From assembly GCF_010015445.1 (NCBI RefSeq), contig NC_053116.1, positions 27,460,285-27,524,284 on the forward strand: DNA of 64,000 bases. Reading direction: 5' to 3'. Of this stretch, positions 1-10,725 are shown one piece after another. Positions within the stretch are counted from its first letter, which is position 1. Each line of letters begins with the position of its first letter. A program made the position numbers and the translations under genes. A model generated the notes under the pieces. That model was not told the origin of the DNA and ran no database searches. It was given only the letters and a program-made list of their open reading frames with translations. The DNA comes from Perca fluviatilis. Lineage: Eukaryota > Chordata > Actinopteri > Perciformes > Percidae.

Positions 1-1334
1 TTAAGGGGCTTTACAGTATACATTTTAGTTCATTATACATCTACTTGACCTACATATTGGCGTATTAGTACATCTGTACATCTGTTTGATATTCTTTTAC
101 CACTGGAAATAATATATTAAATATGTTACTTATTTTGAAAATGAAATTAATCAGAGACATAAATATGAAAAAGGCACAGGCATTAACAATGTCTGTGAAG
201 AACTTTCTTTGCATGTACAATGATGAAATGAGAGCACAACACAATGACTATTGAAATCGAAATATACAGAATGCTGCTCCATTTCCCATCCATGTACCAG
301 AAATATTAACCTGTCTGTTCACAAGTACACAACAAGCAAACATCTCAAACATCAAACAGCGATTATCACAAGCGTCCCTCTGCCGACTCACTCCAGCTGG
401 GCCAACCACTGGAAAGCAAGCCACAAATGTGTATTCCAATGCTGTCGTTCACTCAAAATGAAAAAACAAAGCAACAGAAATTATCACCACTTCTCTAGAA
501 AAGGAATTAAAAACAACATATTTCAATCCAGCCACAAATATAACAAACAAGTCAAATCTGAGCATTAAGGAACATTACAGAATAGTGAACTACACAAAAA
601 GAGGCACTTCTGCTGCAATTTATGTAAATACACATACACACCTTGGGCTTAAAAAATAAAAAAAAATTATAGACTAAACAAATAATCAAATCATCACAGG
701 AACAAATAATTGACACATTAATTGATAATGAAAATAATCTTTAGCTGTAGTTTTAGTATATTTTTGGATACCGTCTCTCCATAATAATAATAGTCCATAC
801 ATGTTCATGTTCATGTTCATTTGTAATTTGTACAATACTGAGAGTGTAAAGTAGCATCTTGCTAGAGCCAAACAAAAGTCATTGGGAAAAATGTGAAGGC
901 AAAAAAGTTTAAATACCTCTCAACCATAATAGCATTTGCCTCAGTAAAAAAAGACAGCACACTTCAACGAGCCACTTCAACACAACGTACAACACACAGA
1001 TTCCCACAGAACACTGTTCACCGGTGTAGCATGGTGAACAAAGCCTTCATACCCTTCAATGCAATCCCCAGACACTCCACACAAACACACCAGCCTCTAA
1101 TATGTTAATACAGGCCAGCACATAAAACACCTCTTTAATCTAATGACTAAAACAGAGTGCTTCACACACACTTTGGGGTGTATTTAGCACAAATAAAGAA
1201 GGCCTCTTACCCAGACCTGCTATTAATTTAAATAGTATTTAGTTTTTAATGTACCTGTATTAGTAATAGTTGAATTAAAATATTATGTGACTTAAGACTC
1301 CACTTTCATGTTGAGATTGAAATTCCTAACATGC

Positions 1335-1338
<4 letters not shown>

Positions 1339-1415
<77 letters not shown>
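1339..1415. repeat. (TA)n microsatellite
   Basis: An almost pure alternating TA tract of about 77 bp with one AA interruption near 1385. Such tracts are highly polymorphic and can extrude cruciforms. Confidence 0.97.
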
Positions 1416-1417
<2 letters not shown>

Positions 1418-2616
1418 ATTATCTGAGCTGCTTCCCTAATTGTATTGTTGATAAAAGGTTCATACTACAGTATATACATGTCATGTTAACTTTTACTTAA
1501 AAAAAATAATACTTGAATTTACCACATAATAATGACTAATGATCTAATAATAATTTGGGAATACCAATTTATTTCAAGATATCTAAGATTTTGACACATA
1601 TTTTGATCTCATCATGAATCCATCATTACATCTTAAGTGTCTATATAAGATATAATAAGATATCAATAATCCTATTTATTATTTTGATTGTTTGTAACAC
1701 TGTCTTTTTGAGACTGTCAATAATACAAACATTCTTTTTACGCTAAAAAGCCTCACCAACCGCTCCAAGATAAAATACTCACATTATTATGCATATCAAT
1801 AGTAACCATCAAGTGAAAAACAGAAAACAATGTAATCTTCGAAATAAGATATTACATTTTGCACAGAGCGTCACACTGATCATTCTGGCTTTCTCACCAA
1901 CAAAAAAAGATCTGCCTCACATGCAATCACCTCCTTCAGCAAGCGAGTTCTGCTTTCAGGCCGGCTTTTTAATTTAAAAGTATCGAATAAAAGGTTCTCT
2001 ATAGATTGAAGTGTGACTGAAGTGTGTGCAACTTGTTGGGCTGCATTCCTCCCTATGGAGCTGACAAATGTGTGAGGTCTGCTTTCACGTGTTCGTCTTT
2101 AGAAAATACAGAAACCACTCTGCTTTTCAAGCCTGTGGCCTTGGCTGCAGCTTTAGACACACACGTTTCCAATGACTCCTATTATTTAAATATCTCTCTC
2201 TCTCTCTCTCGCATTCTGATCTTTGTGAAACTACAAACCCACCCACCCACTGTACCTAGCAAAATAAACTCAAACACACACTGGCTTTGTTTTTTTTTCC
2301 CATTTCATCTACCTTTCTCTTTCTTCCTCTCGCTTGAAATTATTTCAAGAATTATACAAACAACAGATTAAATATAATCCCAGCTATTGTTCAGTTTCAC
2401 AAATTATTTTCAAATACAAGGGCAGCGTTGTGTCTCTTATTTGTTCTCCGTGATCCCCCAGTCTGTTGGTCTCCACTTCTGCTGCTTTGTCTCAATCACT
2501 CAACCATCTGCTATCTGCCCTATACATCTTTATGCTTTCACCATGGCAACTGAAGGAGAGAGGCGACAACAGCCTTGGCTGTTTTCAGACGTTCATAATG
2601 ACACTGGCCTTGTCGC

Positions 2617-2626
2617 AGAGAGAGAG

Positions 2627-2691
<65 letters not shown>
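2617..2691. repeat. (GA)n microsatellite
   Basis: A polypurine GA tract with a short A-run interruption near 2628. On the transcribed (minus) strand it is (TC)n, an intronic pyrimidine tract far from any recognised splice site. Confidence 0.95.
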
Positions 2692-3196
2692 CTCGAGCCT
2701 GTAAGAACAAACAGCGGTAAATCATCATCAGTCATTTGTGTACAGAATGTATGTTTTTGTCTTTCACAGTCAGGGTCCAGGAGTTTCCTTGAAAAGTTAT
2801 GCTTTCTCGAGCTGTACACATCTAGTGTGTGTCACAGCTTTGCGTCTGGCTTTGGACATTTTATTGTACACAACATCAACTTGACTTCTCCACAATAGCA
2901 CAATCAGGAAAAGAAACACGAGTCGGCTGTTCACTGAAACATCTATTCATCCTATGTATGCAACTGTCCTCTCTGTGACATGGGAAAGATTGTGGATGTC
3001 AGAAATATCTTTTCAGAAAAATGCTTTGGTGGAAAAAACATAACAACAGTTAACTTTGAGTCCAATGACTGAGTTATATGAAAGTGCTCTCACCCACAGC
3101 GATGAACCACATCAAATTATAAGCATCCTTTCAGTGGGTTTAAGCAAAGACTCAAACTTTCCGAGTCTAGGGCTCAAGACATAAAGATCCAGTTAA

Positions 3197-3432
3197 AGGT
3201 ATCTTAAAATGGGCTAGTCTGACGAGTTACAAAGTACTCGAAGTTAAGTATCTTAAGTGGCCAGGATAGCTCAGTTGGTAGAGCAGGCGCACATATATAG
3301 AGGTGTATGCCTCGACGCAGAAGGTCCAGGGTTCGACGATTTCCTGCATGTCATGTGACGAGGTACAAAGTACTCCAAATTAAGTATCTTAAAATGGGTT
3401 AATCTAACGAGTTCCAAAGTACTCCAAATTAA
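3197..3432. repeat. Three-copy 50-bp tandem repeat split by a SINE
   Basis: A 50-bp unit starting AGTATCTTAAAATGGG and ending AAAGTACTCCAAATTAA occurs at 3197-3246 and 3383-3432. A broken middle copy lies at 3247-3256 and 3357-3382. The middle copy is interrupted by the tRNA-like SINE and has lost about 13 bp at the junction. Copies differ at a handful of positions. Confidence 0.8.
3257..3354 (+). repeat. tRNA-derived SINE fragment
   Basis: The sequence opens GGCCAGGATAGCTCAGTTGG, an RNA polymerase III A-box context, and has a B-box-like GGTTCGACGAT about 50 bp on, followed by CCTGCATGTCAT. This matches the head of a tRNA-derived SINE that is abundant in fish. The acceptor-stem and T-arm pairing needed for a working tRNA is absent and the body is truncated, so I call it a SINE fragment and not a tRNA gene. 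Confidence 0.75.
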
Positions 3433-3782
3433 ACAAGATACTGTAGAAACATTTTCTGGCCTGACGCTCAGCTAACTAATATGTGGTTAAGGTAAGGGAA
3501 CGATTGTGGCCTTGCTTTAAAAATAAAACATTGACTGTCGGTTGGAAATGAACAGCGTCTCCTGGGTTAAAAGTCAGAGGTTTTGTTTAACGATCAATCC
3601 ACCCCGACCTCCTCACCTTACTTCCTGCTTTGTTACTATCATAATTACTATTACCGCCAAAGGGCATTGCCACTTGAACATAAACATATGTTGAATGGGG
3701 CACTTGTAAAGACGACTGATGCTGTCGTTCTTCTTAGGACATGCTAGAAATGTATAGCATTGTGTTAAACTTGGCCTAATAG

Positions 3783-3837
3783 TACCCTGGAAATCCAGAG
3801 TTCTCTCAAGAGCACAATTTGAATTTTCTTAGCAATC

Positions 3838-3868
<31 letters not shown>

Positions 3869-3899
3869 CTTTCGGATTTAGGTCTGGATTTCCAGGCTA
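3783..3899. mobile_element. 117-bp MITE with 9-bp target duplication
   Basis: Inverted ends TACCCTGGAAATCCAGA (left) and, on the opposite strand, TAGCCTGGAAATCCAGA (right) differ at one base. Direct copies of GCCTAATAG flank them at 3774-3782 and 3900-3908. The interior is mostly an (AAT)n tract. A 9-bp duplication suggests a Mutator-like or similar superfamily, which I cannot fix without a search. Confidence 0.85.
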
Positions 3900-4982
3900 G
3901 CCTAATAGCATTGTGTTAAACTTGGCCTATTCCAGTACTATTAATGGATGTTCGGTTACTGAAATAACAGGTTGCTATTGGTGTTTAAATCTCACATATT
4001 GACCAGACAGTGTGGGTGTGTTTGATTGTAAAACTTTGTACCTCAAACATGAAAAAAATTGACCTATTTATAGCTTGACAATAATGTGTTCAAAATTAGT
4101 CTTAACATGCTCCGGAATTGTCTGTGTCAGTGTACACTGAGTAATCATACAAGACAAAACTTTCTTCAAATACCAGATTTCAAATGTTTAGAAAAAACTC
4201 ACTATATCTCCATCAGGTTTGATATTACAACTAGAAATGTACAGGTTTATAGTCGTACAAGTGCCAAATACCTGTACATTTTTAGTTTTAATATCAAACC
4301 TGATCAATAAATGACATTCCTAGGTGAGGAGTCATTTGTCATAGAGAAAAACTTTCCCTGATTCAGCACCTTGAGGATCTGGCATCTACTGTAGGTTGGA
4401 ACACAGAAAATACAGCTTAAAAACTCCTAAATCTCTCCCTCTTACTCCCAGAGGGTCCGAACTTATAATACTGCAGCTGCACACCACACCACAAAACAAC
4501 AACCTCATATAATGCACTTTTCTGATAAACTCCAGAGAATATTTATTTGGCATGTTGTTTTCAATCACTATTTTAATGCCAAAAACAGGAAACATTGATA
4601 AATGGCTCATTATTACAGTAAAGCGGTTAGTTCCTGAACATGTTTTCTACATGTAATCAAGTTGGTTTTCTAAACCGCTCAGGGAAATCAAGATTACATA
4701 AATCAACATGGCTGTAATTTATCAGATTAAATTAAAATTTTCACCGCTGTGAATTAGCCTGTAGCAACTGGCAGCAACTGTCACGTAAACACCACACACA
4801 CACACACACACACACAGGCTTATATACTGTATATGTACTCACAAACAGAAGGGCAGATGTCTCAAACTTGTTTGTGTGTGTGTGTGCGTGTGTGTGTTTT
4901 CTAAGAGTCTGTATTGCACGAATCAGAGGTGCTAAAAAGCAGTTGCATGAGAGACCCATTGGGCTAGTTTCACTACGAAGCC

Positions 4983-4985
<3 letters not shown>

Positions 4986-5068
<83 letters not shown>
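4986..5068. repeat. (CA)n microsatellite
   Basis: An uninterrupted CA tract of about 83 bp. A shorter CA tract (4794-4816) and a TG tract (4871-4899) lie just upstream, and a (CT)n tract follows at 5094-5122. Confidence 0.97.
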
Positions 5069-5070
<2 letters not shown>

Positions 5071-8024
5071 AAAGGGAATTATTCAATGTGCACCTCTCTC
5101 TCTCTCTCTTTTTTCTCTCTCTGCTTCTATTAAACTTTGATATGATTAGTCTCGAAGCGGCATTCATTGTCTAACAGTCTCCATTTTTAATGCTCATTGT
5201 GCTGATGAAAGATAATGAGAGTGTGTGTGTTTACAGTAAATAAGTGCATGTGCATGAAGTTTGTGCATATGCTCTGTGTGTGTGAAGGCATCAGTGTGTG
5301 TGAGTGTAGCCTCTCTGCGTGTGTGCTCAATGTTAATAAGCCAAGGTGTTAGCATTAGCTTGCAGGGTGGTGCAGGATGCTACAGGGATAGCGGCGCCTC
5401 TCTGCTTCCTCCTTCACATGCTGTCAGGCCTCAGGCTCTTTCACAAGCTACTGTGTATCCTGCACGAAACACACTCACTCATTAATTCCTCTTTCAGTCC
5501 CTCCACCTCCGCTTTAATCTCATGCTCTTATTTTCAAACTTTTCTTTCTTGAAAAACTTTCCTCTGATTTCTCTTCTATCATCTGGAGGTAGACACTAAG
5601 CTGGTGGCCTGCAGCAGCAGAACACATTTAGTTTGGTTGTTTGGTCACAGAGGTGTGACAGAGTCAACTTTTGTGTTAAAATAGTCTTACCTTACATACG
5701 CAGACATTTGCATCTCAATCAAGCCTCAATCAAATCAAAGAGTCTACATGGCCAAACGAAATTACCAAGTATAACACTTTGTCCTAATTCTCTTCTTTAA
5801 CTCTTCCTCCTAAATTACATGTACATTTACAATTTTTTTTGTTAAAAAAAACTATGTAATAGGACACCACACATGAGTGGTACATGTTTTCAGAAGCCAA
5901 CAGCTGAACAGAAATGCACAGAGACTACAACAAGAGAGTGGAGGACAGTAATGTTACATTACTGCCCTACTGGGCTTCCATAGGAACGCTCACCCAAGTT
6001 GACTGTGTATTGATAACTGCAGATGAAGCATTGGAACATTATCAAATATTTTACATATAATGGCTGGCTAACTGTACATTACTGTGCATTAAATGAGGGG
6101 ACATTTGGAATTGAATTATGAAAGTAGTTTTAGAACCTGTCCAGATGGTAACAGGAAATCTACAGATGTATCTCAGAAAAGATGTGGACATGTTAAGATG
6201 TGGAGAAGGAAGATGATGGATGGTAAGAGAGAGAGTATCAATATCATGACAAACTAGTATGAAAAAGTTGACTGGCTACTTTCTCTCTCAGTCTGTTCTG
6301 GTTTTGTCTTTCGTGTGGTTTTGCTATTTGCTATTCAATCTATGGTCTCATCTGTCTTTTAATACATTTTTAACAAATATCAAATATCTTCATCCCCTTC
6401 TTCACTTTCACAATCCTTTCTCTGTTGTGTGTGCATCTGTCATATTTCATTTTCTCTCACTTCTATGATTTGTATGTCTCTGGATGCATTGATGCCAGCT
6501 GTGTGTGGAACTATTCCCAAACGTGTCAACAGTGTTTTCAGGCTGTTTGATTTGACTTCCTCGTGCACACTTTCTTCTCTTCTTTCCTCTTGCCTCAAAA
6601 CTTTTGGTGTTTATTTAACACTATTTCTGTCAACCCCCTCTTTCTCTTCATTAATCATTAACATATTCAGTCTCTCTGTTCCTCCTCTGCCTCTTTTTCA
6701 TCTTTCTATAATTCTCTTTCTCCTCTTTTTCTCTCACTAATTCTCTCTATAGAGTATATGTTTTCTTCTCTTTTAATCAGGTCTTTCTCATCCACATTAA
6801 TTCTACCTCATTACATTCTTCTGACTAAGGAGATTTTGAAAATTAGCCTGCAGTCAGATCTTTCTCTAGTCTCTTTCTCTCGGTCTCAGGTGGATGAGAA
6901 CTCATTATGTGTTCCCAAATATCTGTTTAACCCAGTTAGAGCATTTGCAAACACCTACGCAGATATGGCCGCATTATAAATCTCTTTTTCTGTCTCTCTA
7001 AATCAGCTGGCTTCTTTCACCTTCTCCTCTCACACATCTTGTCTTTCACATCCAATGCCCAGAGTGTGTCAAATATTAGGAACATTTCCCTGGCACAGAG
7101 GTTAGCACGCATGCAATTTAACTTGCATGACTTGAAGTGGTAAATCGTTCTTGGCTGTGTTACTTTGCCACGTTATTTAATGTATTTATTGGCAAAGTCA
7201 AATCACGACGAGATGCAAAAGATTAGCAGACATGCCAAGTGTTCCTGGCTTTAACTTGATAAGCCTTTTTGCGTTGTCAATTAACCACCTATTTTTATAT
7301 GAATCGATGAATTGTTATATCGTGAAAAATGCTTATCATACCATAATCTTCAAAAAAAGAAGAAAAAAGAGAAAATTCGCAAATCCTAACTATTGAGACG
7401 GAACCAGAATGTTTCGCGTTCAGACTAATGATTAATGATCTAAACCATGAATTGATTATCACAATTTTTATTGATTAATGGATTAATCGTTTGTTAACAG
7501 TAACTAATATTTCCAGCACTACTGAGTAGTTTCAAATCAATGAGGTGTTTTTAAACAGCAAAATCAGTAAAGGGACATTGTTTTGCCAAACTTAAATGAC
7601 TTACTAATACAGTATCAATTATTAAAAGTTTCTATCAACTTTTTTTCTTAATTTGTTTTTGCGTCTTATACTTACACTGACATTCCAACACAGGCTCATA
7701 CAGTCATTCACACAGCTGTAACATCATTATCCATTATCCACCATACCACTAATGGTGCGTTTAGACAAGAACTGACACGGCTAAATCTACTCTTGCATAG
7801 TTGCTTTTGCTGCTGCCAAGCAGCACCCCTCCTTCTTTGCTGCTTGTATTATTATGCCGTGCAGGTACATAAATGAGAATATAAACAATCAATTTTTCCT
7901 GAACAAGGAGTCAATCTCTCAACCTGACTGGACATTAGAGAGTGTCATAATATTGCATGTAAATTCATCAAATAGCATCATCAAATGTGTGTACCACACC
8001 AGCATCATCTCTCAGTAAACTCAC

Positions 8025-8193
8025 CAGGTTCACATGTACAGGTGTGCCGCTCCCATTGGTCAGAACAACGGCTGTGGCCGGGACAAGGAGACGAGACGCA
8101 GGGGTTGCCGACATTACAGCCGGTCTCTACTTTGACAGCTCTCGACGGGCGTGGCAGGGGAGGGGTGTCAGGCCGTACACCCAACCGAACGCC
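8025..8193 (-). CDS. celsr3: celsr3 window exon 12: LamG2 tail and start of EGF5
   Basis: This 169-bp exon encodes about 56 residues. It opens GVRLGVRPDTPPLPRPSRAV, which finishes LamG2. It then starts EGF5 with ETGCNVGNPCVSSPCPGHSR and CSDQWERHTCTCEPG. The acceptor is TTCTACAG/GGC at 8193 (phase 0) and the donor is CCTG/GTGAGT at 8024 (phase 1). In the EGF hydroxylation consensus (C-x-[DN]-x4-[FY]-x-C-x-C), the aromatic position is His here (WERHTCTC). The rest of EGF5 must be encoded by the next exon, which I do not find between 1 and 8024. Confidence 0.92.
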
Positions 8194-8391
8194 CTGTAGA
8201 AAAAGAGAGAGAGGACTATGTTACAGAGGGTTAAACAAAAGAAATTGGCAGCTTCATTCATTTATTGAAATCAGCCTTTTCCAAACTCGGTTTGGAGCAC
8301 ATTTCTATCTCTTATTACATAATATTATTTCCAGCTTCCCTCCACCCATCCATTAATAAACCTTTAAAAAAAGCAATTCATTTAACCTCAC

Positions 8392-8502
8392 CTGTATGCA
8401 TCCTTTTATCCCGTTTTGAACCTCTCCAGAGCCCAGCACTCCTCCCACATGCAGATGTTTCACCTTCAAACCATGAATCTCATTTCCCACTATCACTGTT
8501 CC
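8392..8502 (-). CDS. celsr3: celsr3 window exon 11: end of LamG2
   Basis: This 111-bp exon (37 codons, phase 0 to 0) encodes GTVIVGNEIHGLKVKHLHVG, then GVLGSGEVQNGIKGCIQ. GLKVKHLHVGG and the closing GCIQ are typical of the final strands of CELSR3 LamG2. The acceptor is CCATTAG/GGA at 8502 and the donor is CAG/GTGAGG at 8391. It is preceded by a 6.8-kb intron filled with transposons and followed by a short 198-bp intron. It is too short to stand out as an open frame and was found by matching the family pattern on the minus strand. Confidence 0.92.
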
Positions 8503-9773
8503 CTAATGGGGAGAGAAAGAGGGAGAGATGTAAGGGGACAGATGGAGACAGACAGGACAAAGATTATTATTATTAATAGCTGTATGCAAATAGATACACA
8601 AGAAACACATTTGACTACTATTATTTTATTAGTTTACAGCATGAAAAGCATATACAGTAAGCGAGAAATAATCAAAAGAAAACACAAATGCTTTTCAGAA
8701 ACCGTATTGATTGTTCCTTTTTTCTGATTACCTGGATAACTGGAAGTTAATATTCTTCAATTTTTTCATTTACCACTATATCATGTAGTAGTCAGGTTAA
8801 AATGAAGCTTATGTCAGTGGAAGGGAGGAGAGGGGAACTGTAGAATGAATGATTGACTTCATTAAATTAAAGAAACAATAACATGCAGTTATTATGGAGA
8901 AGGTCAATACTCAACTGATAACACTGACAGTGTTATGAAGCAATGTTGACAGCTTATCTTGCAACAACCATGAAAAAATAATCAATGAGCCCCAGTTATC
9001 ACCGTTTCAGCAGCAGTGGAAGATGCCAAAATGGAGGGGGAGATCTGACTGATAATAGCTGCACACATGCCAAAAACTTCCAAAGGTAATTATTGTTTAA
9101 TTGGCAGATACAATGTTTAATCAGTTCCTATTTAAACATGTTTTCTACATCATTTACTCAGTGTATTACTTGATGCACTTTGAAGAACAGCCTGTTGAAC
9201 TATAATTAAAATAACATAATTTGCTGTCAGATAATTTAAGAATAAAATTAACATGAAAAACAAAACAAAACATGTCATCAAAGATGACAATACTACAAAG
9301 TGTGTTTGCTTTTCTGTGTGCATGCTACTGTCACATATATACATTCCTCCAGTGGCATTTCTTTAAGACTGCAAGGGAAGCTCAGCTTCCCCAAAAATGT
9401 CTAAAATTTAAATGGTCAAATATGTACTATTGTGTTAACATTGTATTGACTAAAATGCGTTAGAATACGTTCATCTCGAAGACGAGTTGGTTCAGAATTG
9501 GCTGACTCGATTTCCTTCTCATACATTCCCGTAGCGTATCAGTGCATTTCCCCGTTGAAGCCCAGCGTCCGTTGACTTCAATGGGGCTGCTTGGAGCAGT
9601 TTTTTTCAGTGCTTCGAAACTAGACGGTCATTGGATAAATGCTGCGATTATGTCCCGCCCACGGACGCTCAGCGTCTCTGGGGGTCAATGGAGCAGTGGG
9701 CTGGCCTGGACGCTGGGCTTCTGCGTGATGATTGGAGGACTGTATCTCCTTTTGATTGACAGCCATTTTGTAC

Positions 9774-9780
9774 TATAAAA
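9774..9780 (+). promoter_or_regulatory. Possible TATA box of the hAT element
   Basis: TATAAAA lies 314 bp upstream of the transposase start codon and inside the element, in a GC-balanced leader unlike the flanking intron. It may be the remnant promoter of the transposase. Confidence 0.4.
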
Positions 9781-10093
9781 AGTCGCCGAAGCTGTTCAAC
9801 TTCAAGCAGAGCTCAGCTCCTCAGTCCCATCGCGGATTTTACAAGTCTAGTTGAAAGACGAACTGCTGCTACCTGTTTCTTGGTATTTGTCTGGCGAAAT
9901 TGCTAGCCAATTTTCATCATACATTTCATACAATGATACACCACATTCCTTGTTTCAGTTTAACCTAATTCCCACATTTCCTCCTTTGAGTTTAATATCG
10001 TTTTGTTAGATCGTTTCAGTCATTCATTCATACAGTAGGCTAGGCTAGGCTAGTGTTGTAGGGGTGAACTAGCCAGCTAGCAAACTGCACACG

Positions 10094-10320
10094 ATGGCAG
10101 ACAATGCTAATATTGTCGACCTGATTTTGGCGAAGCCATTTGAAAGTCTTCCTTATGAGGAGAAACTTAGAATTAAACAGCAGGGTTAGATCAACACTTA
10201 AGATTGATTAAGTGCAAAAGACAGGGCAAAGTAACAGGTCTGTTCAGCTCTCCTGGTATGACAAAGTTAGCTGGCTGTGCTGTGACAAAGACAATACTGC
10301 TGGCCATTCCTCTTGATGAA
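10094..10320 (+). pseudogene. hAT transposase N-terminus, broken
   Basis: The frame starts MADNANIVDLILAKPFESLP, runs 31 codons and stops at TAG (10187-10189). Downstream, in shifted frames, the fragments RSTLKID and SWYDKVSWL with a following CDKD are readable. These resemble the N-terminal part of ZMYM-like/TTF-type hAT transposases. At least one stop and several indels separate the blocks, and no DDE residues or dimerisation region remain. It is a relic. Confidence 0.7.
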
Positions 10321-10725
10321 ACCTTCCCATGGATATTATAAATTATTATAATAATTATATTATTATTTATTATTATTATTATATAATTAAATTATTGCAT
10401 TACTATTTTATTTATATATATATATATATATATTATAATATTAACATAAATAAATGGACAATTTGTATGATGTAGGCCAAAAATGAGCTTCCCCTCTTTG
10501 AATGACCAGCAGCCGCCACTGCATTCCTCATATGAACACATGTACGCACACATCAAACAGACATCTAGTACAGAGGTTTTCAATAGGTGAGGCGCGGCCC
10601 GACACACTAAGAAAAAATAACTCTGTATGCAGCTCTATTAATATTGGTAATTGCGTGTGCGTGTAGTAGTGAAGTCAGAAGTCAGCATTAAGGGAGGAAA
10701 AGTGTAGGAAATATGATCCTGAGTA

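Larger units (their letters stand above)
1..8024. other. Intron sequence downstream of the last visible celsr3 exon
   Basis: No EGF, laminin-EGF, GAIN or seven-helix exon was recognised on the minus strand here, and no other gene on either strand, so the intron after window exon 12 probably exceeds 8 kb. The stretch is AT-rich. It holds a (TA)n tract, a (GA)n tract, a (CA)n tract near 5000, a three-copy 50-bp tandem repeat with a SINE inside (3197 to 3432), a short MITE (3783 to 3899), and a pyrimidine-rich stretch from about 5500 to 7060. The remaining sequence shows nothing I can name. Confidence 0.6.
9350..10521 (+). mobile_element. hAT transposon remnant (ZMYM/TTF-type), non-autonomous
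   Basis: The element is 1172 bp, with ends CAGTGGC and GCCACTG flanked by perfect 8-bp duplications CATTCCTC at 9342-9349 and 10522-10529, the hAT hallmark. Sub-terminal sequences also mirror each other (GGGAAGCTCAGCTTCCCC on the left, GAGCTTCCCCTC on the right). It keeps a TATA-containing 5' leader and the first codons of a transposase from 10094. Then it runs into stops and a short degraded block reading SWYDKVSWL, resembling fish ZMYM1-like hAT proteins. The zinc-finger and catalytic regions are missing, so it cannot move itself. Confidence 0.9.

Noticed and set aside
3257..3354. Functional tRNA gene
   Set aside because: A- and B-box-like motifs exist, but acceptor and T stems do not pair; SINE fragment is the better call.
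5340..5480. GC-richer block as a missing celsr3 EGF or laminin-EGF exon
   Set aside because: Minus-strand reading gives no Cys-spaced EGF pattern and no fitting phase-1 acceptor.
7410..7530. End of an ATTAATCG-type MITE
   Set aside because: Some similarity to ATTAATCG text, but no paired end or duplication, so not annotated.
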